Below, piece after piece: positions 8,108 to 13,908 of a DNA stretch of 17,429 bases. Within the stretch, counting starts at the first letter, position 1, and each line of letters begins with the position of its first letter. The stretch spans positions 1 through 17,429 of the forward strand of contig JABIUH010000322.1 in the NCBI GenBank assembly GCA_018701055.1, given 5' to 3'. Under the pieces are notes generated by a model that saw only the letters and a program-made list of their open reading frames with translations, was not told the DNA's origin and made no database searches. The stretch comes from Woeseia sp. GTDB taxonomy: Bacteria; Pseudomonadota; Gammaproteobacteria; Steroidobacterales; Woeseiaceae. The translations under genes were made by a program, and so were the position numbers.

Positions 8108-10201
8108 ATGCCACGCACAAGCCCAATTGAGCGCTATCGCAATATAGGCGTCATGGCGCACATCGATGCGGGCAAGACGACAACCACAGAGCGAATTCTT
8201 TTCTACACCGGTGTGTCACACAAAATCGGTGAGGTGCATGATGGCGCCGCAACGATGGACTGGATGGAGCAAGAGCAGGAACGCGGCATAACGATCACGT
8301 CTGCTGCGACAACTTGCTTCTGGTCTGGCATGGACCAGCAGTTCGATGAACATCGCATTAACATTATTGATACGCCGGGTCACGTCGACTTCACCATTGA
8401 AGTCGAACGAAGCTTGCGTGTGCTAGATGGCGCGGTAACGGTTCTTTGTTCGGTTGGTGGCGTTGAACCGCAAACGGAAACAGTTTGGCGTCAGGGTAAT
8501 AAATACGGCGTGCCGCGGCTGATATTCGTCAACAAGATGGATCGCGCCGGCGCTGATTTTCTTCGTGTTGTCGAGCAGGTTAAAGAGCGCCTGGGCGCAA
8601 ATGCTGTACCTGTGCAACTCCCTATCGGTGCAGAAGAGAATTTCGCGGGTCTGGTCGATCTCATCCGGATGAAAGCGATCTACTGGGATGAAGACAATAT
8701 GGGCACGAGCTATGAAGAGCGTGACGTCCCGGAAGATATGCAGGCAGAGTGCCAGGAATGGCGCGAAAAGATGGTCGAGGCGGCAGCCGAGGCCAATGAC
8801 GAATTGATGGACAAGTTTCTTAACGATAGCGATCTCTCCGACGATGAAATTCGGGAAGGGTTACGTCAGCGAACGCTCGCGGGTGTGGTCGTTGTGACGA
8901 TGTGTGGTTCCGCATTTAAGAATAAGGGTGTACAGGCAATGCTCGATGGCGTTGTTTCCTATCTGCCATCACCGGCTGATGTTCCCGCTATCACGGGCAT
9001 CGAAGATGACGACTCGGAGGGCACGCGGCCGCCAAATGATGACGAGCCGTTTGCAGCATTGGCGTTCAAAATAGCGACGGATTCATTCGTTGGAAATCTA
9101 ACCTTTTTTCGAGTGTATTCTGGCGTGCTGAATTCGGGTGACACGATATATAACCCGGTTAAAGGCAAGCGGGAGCGTATCGGCCGCATATTGCAAATGC
9201 ACTCGAATGATCGACAAGAGATCAAAGAAGTACGCGCTGGCGACATTGCGGCAGCAGTTGGGCTAAAAGACGTCACGACTGGCGACACATTGTGTGAGTT
9301 GAAAAAGGTAATAACCCTCGAACGGATGGAATTTCCTGAGCCCGTCATTGCCGTTGCAGTTGAGCCAAGGACAGTAGCTGATCAGGAAAAGATGGGCGTT
9401 GCTTTGCAGAAACTCGCTAAGGAAGACCCTTCTTTTCGTGTGGCGACTGATGAGGAGTCGGCACAAACAATTATTTCCGGCATGGGCGAGCTACATCTCG
9501 ATATAATCGTTGACCGGATGAAACGCGAATTTGGTGTCGAAGCCAATGTGGGCAAGCCGCAGGTCGCTTATCGAGAGACCATTCGCGAAGCAGTCGAGCA
9601 AGAAGGCAAGTTCGTACGCCAAACAGGTGGGCGTGGTCAATACGGCCATGTGTATTTGAAGTTGGAGCCGCAGGAACCAGGGGAAGGCTACGAATTCGTT
9701 AATGCGATTGTAGGTGGGGTGGTACCGCGAGAATATATTGGTGCGGTCGACAAAGGTATACGCGAGCAAATGGAAAATGGCGTGGTTGCCGGTTATCCCA
9801 TGGTCGATGTCAAAGTCACGCTTTATGATGGGTCTTATCATGATGTTGACTCAAGCGAGATGGCATTCAAGATTGCTGGCTCGATGGCATTCAGAGATGG
9901 GGCCCAAATCGCTAAACCAGTGCTGATTGAGCCGGTCATGAAGGTTGAGGTGGTTACACCAGAAGATTATATGGGCGACGTGATGGGCGATTTGAATCGT
10001 CGTCGTGGTTTGCCTCAGGGCATGGAAGACTCGCCATCTGGCAAAGTCATTCGTGCCGAAGTTCCATTGGCGGAGATGTTTGGCTATGCGACGGACGTCC
10101 GCTCGATGAGCCAGGGGCGTGCCGTCTACTCAATGGAATTTGAAAAATACAGCGAAGTCCCGCAAAGTGTCGCGGATTCAGTAATCAAGACAAGGTATTA
10201 G
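8108..10201 (+). CDS. fusA: Elongation factor G
   Basis: Translational GTPase that drives tRNA-mRNA translocation and, with RRF, ribosome recycling. 697 residues from ATG 8108, giving MPRTSPIERYRNIGV as in the family; a TTG eight codons upstream is open but adds non-family residues. GTPase motifs: P-loop AHIDAGKT (17-24), switch RGITITSAATT, DTPGHVD (88-94), NKMD (142-145) and GSAF. Domain IV carries GGRGQYGHV. An AGGT (8095-8098) lies nine bases before the start. It follows rpsG after 34 bases and precedes tuf by 42. The canonical EF-G identity is clear because of its str-operon position and full-length close match to E. coli FusA. Confidence 0.99.
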   Translation: MPRTSPIERYRNIGVMAHIDAGKTTTTERILFYTGVSHKIGEVHDGAATMDWMEQEQERGITITSAATTCFWSGMDQQFDEHRINIIDTPGHVDFTIEVERSLRVLDGAVTVLCSVGGVEPQTETVWRQGNKYGVPRLIFVNKMDRAGADFLRVVEQVKERLGANAVPVQLPIGAEENFAGLVDLIRMKAIYWDEDNMGTSYEERDVPEDMQAECQEWREKMVEAAAEANDELMDKFLNDSDLSDDEIREGLRQRTLAGVVVVTMCGSAFKNKGVQAMLDGVVSYLPSPADVPAITGIEDDDSEGTRPPNDDEPFAALAFKIATDSFVGNLTFFRVYSGVLNSGDTIYNPVKGKRERIGRILQMHSNDRQEIKEVRAGDIAAAVGLKDVTTGDTLCELKKVITLERMEFPEPVIAVAVEPRTVADQEKMGVALQKLAKEDPSFRVATDEESAQTIISGMGELHLDIIVDRMKREFGVEANVGKPQVAYRETIREAVEQEGKFVRQTGGRGQYGHVYLKLEPQEPGEGYEFVNAIVGGVVPREYIGAVDKGIREQMENGVVAGYPMVDVKVTLYDGSYHDVDSSEMAFKIAGSMAFRDGAQIAKPVLIEPVMKVEVVTPEDYMGDVMGDLNRRRGLPQGMEDSPSGKVIRAEVPLAEMFGYATDVRSMSQGRAVYSMEFEKYSEVPQSVADSVIKTRY

Positions 10202-10243
10202 AACTAAATCACTAACTCATAGGATTAAAATCGGAATTCAGTC

Positions 10244-11434
10244 ATGGCCAAAGAAAAATTTGAGAGAAACAAGCCGCACGTAAATGTTGGCACGATTGGT
10301 CACGTAGATCATGGTAAGACGACGTTAACAGCGGCGTTGACGAAGGTAATGGCGGAGCTGAACGGAGGCCAGGTATCGGCGTACGATCAGATTGATAATG
10401 CTCCGGAAGAGCGCGAGCGTGGGATCACGATTGCGACGGCGCACGTTGAGTATGAGAGTGAGAACCGTCACTACGCTCACGTTGATTGCCCAGGGCATGC
10501 CGACTATGTGAAGAACATGATCACGGGTGCGGCACAGATGGACGGTGCGATTCTGGTCTGTTCAGCAGCAGATGGTCCGATGCCACAGACGCGCGAGCAC
10601 ATCTTGCTTGCCCGTCAGGTAGGTGTTCCTTACATTGTGGTTTACCTGAATAAGGCAGATCAGGTTGATGATGAAGAGCTTTTGGAGCTTGTTGAGATGG
10701 AAGTACGTGATCTTCTGTCGATTTACGAGTTCCCAGGCGATGACACGCCGATCATAACGGGTTCAGCGTTGAAGGCCTTTGAGGGTGATGAGTCTGATAT
10801 TGGCGTGCCATCGGTGATTAAGCTGGTTGCGGCGATGGATAGTTACATTCCGATGCCGGAACGCGCGATCGATGGCGATTATTTGATGCCGGTTGAGGAT
10901 GTGTTCTCTATTTCGGGTCGTGGCACAGTAGTGACGGGTCGAATCGAGCGCGGCGTGGTTAACGTTGGCGACGAGATCGAGATTGTGGGTATTAAGGACA
11001 CGATGAAGACGACTTGTACGGGCGTAGAGATGTTCCGCAAGCTGCTTGATCGTGGTGAGGCGGGCGACAACGTCGGTGTGTTGCTGCGTGGTACGAAGCG
11101 CGAAGAAGTTGAGCGCGGCCAGGTACTGGCGAAGCCAGGTTCAATAACGCCACATACGAAGTTTGAAGCTGAAGTTTATATATTGACCAAGGAAGAGGGT
11201 GGTCGACATACGCCGTTTTTCAAGGGATATCGGCCGCAGTTTTACTTCCGTACGACGGATGTCACGGGTGCTTGTGAGTTACCTGAGGGCACCGAGATGG
11301 TGATGCCGGGCGATAATGTGCAGATGGTAGTTGACCTGATCGCCCCGATTGCGATGGAAGACGGACTTCGGTTCGCGATTCGTGAGGGTGGCAGAACGGT
11401 TGGCGCCGGTGTTGTGGCGAAAGTCATCGAATGA
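10244..11434 (+). CDS. tuf: Elongation factor Tu
   Basis: GTPase that delivers aminoacyl-tRNA to the ribosome; 396 residues. Motifs: GHVDHGKT (19-26), RGITIATAHVEY, DCPGHAD (81-87), NKAD (136-139) and GSALKA; domain II and III motifs such as GRGTVVTGRIERG, EGGRHTPFFKGYRPQFYFRTTDVTG and the C-terminal REGGRTVGAGVVAKVIE are intact. The usual cysteine of NKCD (E. coli C137) is alanine here. Glutamate is encoded mostly by GAG (about 26 GAG to 12 GAA by hand count), a stronger bias than in the part of fusA I compared. Gammaproteobacteria often carry a second tuf copy elsewhere, which cannot be judged from this window. It is the last gene of the str operon; a palindrome-filled spacer follows. Confidence 0.99.
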   Translation: MAKEKFERNKPHVNVGTIGHVDHGKTTLTAALTKVMAELNGGQVSAYDQIDNAPEERERGITIATAHVEYESENRHYAHVDCPGHADYVKNMITGAAQMDGAILVCSAADGPMPQTREHILLARQVGVPYIVVYLNKADQVDDEELLELVEMEVRDLLSIYEFPGDDTPIITGSALKAFEGDESDIGVPSVIKLVAAMDSYIPMPERAIDGDYLMPVEDVFSISGRGTVVTGRIERGVVNVGDEIEIVGIKDTMKTTCTGVEMFRKLLDRGEAGDNVGVLLRGTKREEVERGQVLAKPGSITPHTKFEAEVYILTKEEGGRHTPFFKGYRPQFYFRTTDVTGACELPEGTEMVMPGDNVQMVVDLIAPIAMEDGLRFAIREGGRTVGAGVVAKVIE

Positions 11435-11441
11435 TTTAAGC

Positions 11442-11466
11442 GGGGTCAGAGTAATGCTCTGACCCC
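11442..11466 (+). repeat. Perfect 10-bp palindrome after tuf (GGGGTCAGAG family)
   Basis: GGGGTCAGAG (11442-11451) and CTCTGACCCC (11457-11466) pair perfectly around TAATG, seven bases after the tuf stop. There is no T-run, so it is not a classical terminator. The arm sequence resembles a dispersed palindrome I have seen in other gammaproteobacteria, sometimes near IS200-like/REP-associated transposases; that link is from memory. It may protect the 3' end of the str mRNA. Confidence 0.6.
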
Positions 11467-11485
11467 AATTCGACTTTGATGATGG

Positions 11486-11507
11486 GTAGGAGCGGCTTCT
11501 AGCCGCG
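11486..11507 (+). repeat. REP-like element 1
   Basis: A GTAG tetranucleotide (11486-11489) precedes the hairpin GCGGCT-TCT-AGCCGC (11492-11506). A GTAG or GTGG box followed by a short imperfect palindrome is the defining layout of REP sequences mobilised by RAYT transposases (family knowledge), and GTAGGAGCGGC is typical of REPs in several gammaproteobacteria. No transposase is present in the window. Confidence 0.65.
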
Positions 11508-11548
11508 ATAGTTTGTGGCGGTTGGCTGCAGTTTATGAAAAGAATATT

Positions 11549-11567
11549 GGAGCGGCATGCAGCCGCT
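11549..11567 (+). repeat. REP-like element 2
   Basis: AGCGGC (11551-11556) pairs with GCCGCT (11562-11567) around ATGCA. The arms are those of REP element 1, in the same orientation and exactly 60 bases downstream, but the GTAG box is degenerate (TTGG). It directly abuts the candidate -35 box of rpsJ. Confidence 0.55.
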
Positions 11568-11568
11568 A

Positions 11569-11597
11569 TTGATTTTTAGTGGTTGGCTATGTTTAAT
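11569..11597 (+). promoter_or_regulatory. Candidate sigma70 promoter of rpsJ
   Basis: TTGATT (11569-11574) and TTTAAT (11592-11597) are 17 bases apart and match the consensus at nine of twelve positions. The following bases, GCGCATCGCG, form a GC-rich discriminator. The start site would be near 11604, giving a leader of about 35 bases. It would mark the start of the S10 transcript, independent of the str promoter. Confidence 0.5.
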
Positions 11598-11613
11598 GCG
11601 CATCGCGCCAACC
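11581..11613 (+). promoter_or_regulatory. Dyad centred on the rpsJ -10 box, operator candidate
   Basis: GGTTGGC (11581-11587) and GCCAACC (11607-11613) are perfect inverted repeats 19 bases apart, with their centre at 11597, the last base of the candidate -10 box. One arm lies in the promoter spacer and the other in the first transcribed bases. It may be a protein-binding site or form an RNA hairpin in read-through transcripts from tuf; neither is proven. Confidence 0.3.
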
Positions 11614-11638
11614 GAAAAGACAAACTTAGGAATTTAAC

Positions 11639-11953
11639 GTGGCTACAAATCAAAACATTAGAATCCGGCTGAAAGCCTTTGATCATCGCCTGATCGATAA
11701 TTCAGCACGTGAAATCGTCGATACTGCGAAACGTACTGGCGCGACCGTAAAAGGTCCAATTCCGCTGCCAATGAAAATGGAACGCTTTACCATTCTGATT
11801 TCACCGCACGTGAATAAGGACGCTCGTGACCAATATGAGATCCGGACGCACAAGCGGTTGATGGATATCGTGGACCCTACGGACAAAACGGTTGATGCGT
11901 TGATGAAGCTTGAGCTTCCGGCGGGTGTGGATGTGCAAATCAAGCTGAACTGA
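11639..11953 (+). CDS. rpsJ: 30S ribosomal protein S10
   Basis: S10 (NusE) is a 30S head protein that also joins NusB and NusG in transcription antitermination. 104 residues against 103 in E. coli, starting at GTG 11639 with AGGA at 11628-11631 seven bases before it. Family motifs: RIRLKAFDHRLID (residues 8-20), TAKRTGATVKGPIPLP and ISPHVNKDARDQYEIRTHKR, ending LPAGVDVQIKLN. Normally rpsJ is followed within tens of bases by rplC as first and second genes of the S10 operon. Here 696 non-coding bases with a terminator-like palindrome and a new promoter intervene, so S10 is probably made from its own transcript plus any read-through from tuf. Confidence 0.99.
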   Translation: MATNQNIRIRLKAFDHRLIDNSAREIVDTAKRTGATVKGPIPLPMKMERFTILISPHVNKDARDQYEIRTHKRLMDIVDPTDKTVDALMKLELPAGVDVQIKLN

Positions 11954-12250
11954 GTTTTCGGGCTAATGACGATAAGTCAGTTCGCACCGATCTGAGGCGC
12001 AAATCAGAAAACCGCACGCGAATTAGGCGTAAACGTTCGAATTAAACGCAACTGATTGCGTTACAGCCGCGGCTTTAGAGCGCCGCAATTCGAAATTTAC
12101 ACTGACGGGCAGTTTTCGAGTCCGTTTATATTTGAGAATCAAATAGATAGAGTGAATACAGCGCCAGCATTCGGTGTTGTAGGTAACTCTACTAGCAACA
12201 AATTTTGGCATTTTGAGCGAGCAAATAATGTCTCAGTCGAATTGCTGAAA
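11954..12250 (+). other. Non-coding, hairpin-rich region after rpsJ (3' UTR or ncRNA candidate)
   Basis: No supported gene lies here. Clear inverted repeats: the three-way fold at 12036-12094; TATTTGA-GAA-TCAAATA (12129-12145, perfect); ACAGCGCC with GGTGTTGT (12158-12165, 12173-12180, eight pairs with two G-U); and TGTTG / CAACA arms (12175-12179, about 12195-12199) as an alternative. The stretch ends at a strong palindrome. It could be a long structured 3' UTR of rpsJ or the source of a small RNA; I recognise no known RNA family. Confidence 0.4.
12036..12094 (+). ncRNA. Compact three-way-junction fold, structured RNA or DNA candidate
   Basis: TTCGAATT (12036-12043) pairs with AATTCGAA (12087-12094) and encloses two hairpins: AACGCAA-CTGA-TTGCGTT (12045-12062) and GCGGC-N8-GCCGC (12069-12086). 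All 20 pairs are Watson-Crick. Unpaired linkers are one base, six bases and zero bases. An outer AAA/TTT pairing (12031-12033, 12096-12098) may extend it. TTCGAA is itself self-complementary, which lowers the significance of the closing stem. Function unknown. Confidence 0.35.
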
Positions 12251-12294
12251 AAAACCCTCAATACAAACCCTTACGGACTTGTATTGGGAGTTTT
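12248..12294. terminator. Bidirectional terminator-like palindrome between rpsJ and rplC
   Basis: Arms 12251-12266 and 12279-12294 pair over 16 positions with one C-A mismatch and one G-U; the core CAATACAA / TTGTATTG is perfect, with a 12-base loop. In the + direction the stem runs into TTTT (12291-12294). In the minus direction the seven A residues at 12248-12254 become a seven-base U tract, so the signal is stronger for antisense transcription. It should end or reduce the rpsJ transcript. The + strand U tract is short and partly in the stem, so efficiency is uncertain. Confidence 0.5.
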
Positions 12295-12306
12295 CCGCAG
12301 TATAAT
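12279..12306 (+). promoter_or_regulatory. sigma70-type promoter of the rplC (S10) operon
   Basis: A perfect -10 box TATAAT (12301-12306) is preceded by TTGTAT (12279-12284) at a 16-base spacing. The discriminator GGCGGGC is GC-rich, as at ribosomal promoters under stringent control. The start site would be near 12312-12314. The whole -35 box lies in the right arm of the terminator-like palindrome. The next gene, rplC, begins about 337 bases downstream. Confidence 0.75.
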
Positions 12307-12311
12307 GGCGG

Positions 12312-12649
12312 GCTCGCAGGATCTGGCCGGGCGGGAGTCGGCCAGTTTCTGAAATGGGTACCTCGAAGCTTCGGTTTCAAGTGTGCTTTAAAGTTTGGTC
12401 GCTGGGAGATCGAAGGCGACTCGGCAAATCCCGAACAGCCGGTTTTACCGGACTGGGGTCAGCTCAATAGCAACGGAACAGGGAAAATGTTCCAGGCGAT
12501 GGCTGGCCCTTTCGTGTGTCTGAAGGATGCACGATTGGAACAAGGCAGCACCAGCCAATCGAAGTTGGTGCGGAGAAAATGAACGAAAAGTTAGTAACCT
12601 GAATTTAAGATTGACGCCGACCAATCGAAGTTGGCGTGAGGTTTTTGAG
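12312..12649 (+). promoter_or_regulatory. Long structured leader of rplC, candidate ribosomal-protein autoregulatory leader
   Basis: Five hairpins are visible in order: CTGGCCG/CGGCCAG (12323-12329, 12339-12345); CAG-CCGG-TTTTA-CCGG-CTG with one bulged A (12436-12455); GGAACA-GGGAAAA-TGTTCC (12475-12493, perfect); GCACCA/TGGTGC (12548-12553, 12566-12571); and ACGCC/GGCGT (12614-12618, 12633-12637). The last is followed by GAGGTTTTT just before the rplC start. In E. coli the S10 operon has a multi-hairpin leader before rpsJ through which L4 represses transcription and translation. A leader of similar character lies here before rplC, two genes' distance from L4 itself. Whether L4 binds it is inference. 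Confidence 0.5.
12555..12634 (+). repeat. Direct repeat CCAATCGAAGTTGG in two hairpins before rplC
   Basis: CCAATCGAAGTTGG occurs at 12555-12568 and, identical, at 12621-12634 (offset 66). Each copy lies in a hairpin whose outer arms differ but still pair (GCACCA/TGGTGC and ACGCC/GGCGT). Each is followed by a Shine-Dalgarno-like purine run (GGAG 12572-12575, GAGG 12638-12641) and an ATG (12579, 12650). Confidence 0.7.
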
Positions 12650-13309
12650 ATGACAATGGGTCTTGTTGGCCGCAAGTGCGGTATGACGCGTGTGTTTACG
12701 GAAGAGGGGGAGTCTATCCCTGTCACCGTAATCGAAGCACAGCCAAATCGAATTACACAGATTAAGACTGTGGAGAATGACGGCTATAGTGCCCTGCAGG
12801 TTACTGCTGGTGCGCGAAAAGCGTCCCGCGTGACTAAATCTGCAGCTGGCCACTTTGCAGCAGCAAAGGTTGAAGCCGGCGATCTTATGACTGAGTTCCG
12901 CCTTGAAGAGGGTGATAAGCCGGCAGAGGGCGAGTTTGAGAAGGGCCAAGAGCTTAAGGTTGATCTGTTTGAGGCGGGCCAGAAAGTCGATGTCATTGGC
13001 ACGACGATTGGTAAGGGCTTTGCAGGCACCATCAAGCGACACAACTTCTCAATGCAGGATGCAACGCACGGCAACTCTCTCGCGCATCGCGCTCCCGGTT
13101 CAATCGGCCAAAACCAAACGCCAGGTCGTGTTTGGAAAGGCAAGAAAATGGCTGGGCATATGGGTAACGTCAGACGCACAGCGCAAAACCTCGTCGTTGT
13201 TCGAGTTGATGAAGAGCGCAACTTGCTCCTGATTAAGGGTGCAGTTCCCGGTCATGCCGGTGGTCGCGTGGTGGTTCAGCCCGCAGTGAAGAAGAGGAAT
13301 GCATCGTGA
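12650..13309 (+). CDS. rplC: 50S ribosomal protein L3
   Basis: L3 starts 50S assembly at the 3' part of 23S rRNA and reaches the peptidyl transferase centre. 219 residues against 209 in E. coli. ATG 12650 (MTMGLVGRKCGMTRVF) has GAGG at 12638-12641 eight bases before it; the ATG at 12656 is a less well-placed alternative. Motifs: DATHGNSLAHRAPGSIGQNQTPG, including the glutamine that PrmB methylates in E. coli (Q150), and WKGKKMAGHMGN. A few extra residues occur around EEGDKPAEGEFEKGQ and at the C-terminus (VKKRNAS). It is the first gene after the second promoter, and its stop overlaps the rplD start (GTGA). Confidence 0.98.
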   Translation: MTMGLVGRKCGMTRVFTEEGESIPVTVIEAQPNRITQIKTVENDGYSALQVTAGARKASRVTKSAAGHFAAAKVEAGDLMTEFRLEEGDKPAEGEFEKGQELKVDLFEAGQKVDVIGTTIGKGFAGTIKRHNFSMQDATHGNSLAHRAPGSIGQNQTPGRVWKGKKMAGHMGNVRRTAQNLVVVRVDEERNLLLIKGAVPGHAGGRVVVQPAVKKRNAS

Positions 13310-13908
13310 AGTTGAAGATGCAAGGAAGCGGTAACGTGGACGTTGCCGATAGCGCATTTGGCGCAGAATTTAATGAGCCGCTGGTTCACCAGGTTGTTAC
13401 AGCGTTTCTTGCCGGCGGTCGTGCGGGCACTAAAGCACAGAAGAATCGTGCCGCGGTTCGTGGCGGTGGTGCGAAGCCATGGCGCCAAAAGGGCACTGGC
13501 CGAGCGCGTGCTGGCACAATCCGTAGCCCAATTTGGGTTGGCGGAGGTCGGACGTTTGCGGCCAAGCCCCGCGATCACAGTCAAAAAGTTAATAAGAAAA
13601 TGTATCGCGCTGCATTACGGTCTATTTTCTCTGAGTTGGTTCGTCAGGACCGAGTTATTGTCACTGAGTCCATCACGATGGATGGGCCAAAAACGAAAGA
13701 GTTGGCGGCCAAGCTTAAAGCTCTCGAGTTGACCAATGTCTTGATCGTTAACGAAGCTTTCGACGAAAACGTATTTTTATCCGCACGCAATTTAGCCGAT
13801 GTTGGTATTTGCGACGCGGCAGCTGTCGATCCGGTCGTGCTGATGCGCTTTGAAAAGGTGTTGATCACGCTACCTGCGTTGAAATTGATCGAGGGGCGCC
13901 TGACATGA
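13306..13908 (+). CDS. rplD: 50S ribosomal protein L4
   Basis: L4 lines the peptide exit tunnel and, in enteric bacteria, represses its own S10 operon. 200 residues (E. coli 201). The start is GTG 13306, overlapping the rplC stop by four bases, with AGGA at 13295-13298. Motifs: FNEPLVHQVVTAFLAGGRAG, then the basic tunnel loop KPWRQKGTGRARAGTIRSP (about residues 58-76), RDHSQKVNKKMYRAALRSI and ENVFLSARNL. The loop where macrolide-resistance changes occur (KPWRQKGTGRAR) is wild type. The stop overlaps rplW (ATGA). Confidence 0.99.
   Translation: MKLKMQGSGNVDVADSAFGAEFNEPLVHQVVTAFLAGGRAGTKAQKNRAAVRGGGAKPWRQKGTGRARAGTIRSPIWVGGGRTFAAKPRDHSQKVNKKMYRAALRSIFSELVRQDRVIVTESITMDGPKTKELAAKLKALELTNVLIVNEAFDENVFLSARNLADVGICDAAAVDPVVLMRFEKVLITLPALKLIEGRLT

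Larger units (their letters stand above)
11489..11597 (+). repeat. Imperfect tandem duplication of a ~60-base REP-containing unit
   Basis: GGAGCGGC starts at 11489 and again at 11549. GTTGGCT starts at 11521 and again at 11582, each followed a few bases later by GTTTA(A)TG. The matched landmarks recur at a constant distance of 60-61 bases, which indicates a diverged tandem copy of a unit made of a REP palindrome plus its flank. Confidence 0.5.

Noticed and set aside
11513..11550. Alternative rpsJ promoter using TTGGCT (11522) and TATTGG (11545)
   Set aside because: The -10 match is poor compared with TTGATT-N17-TTTAAT at 11569-11597.
12056..12352. 98-codon open frame on the + strand starting at TTG, in the rpsJ-rplC gap
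   Set aside because: No Shine-Dalgarno, rare start codon, no recognisable family, and it runs through the terminator-like palindrome and the rplC promoter, including its -10 box.
12527..12649. In-frame upstream extension of rplC
   Set aside because: L3 proteins begin at M(x)MGLVG; the extension encodes the repeated hairpin DNA (two NRSW segments) and not family sequence.
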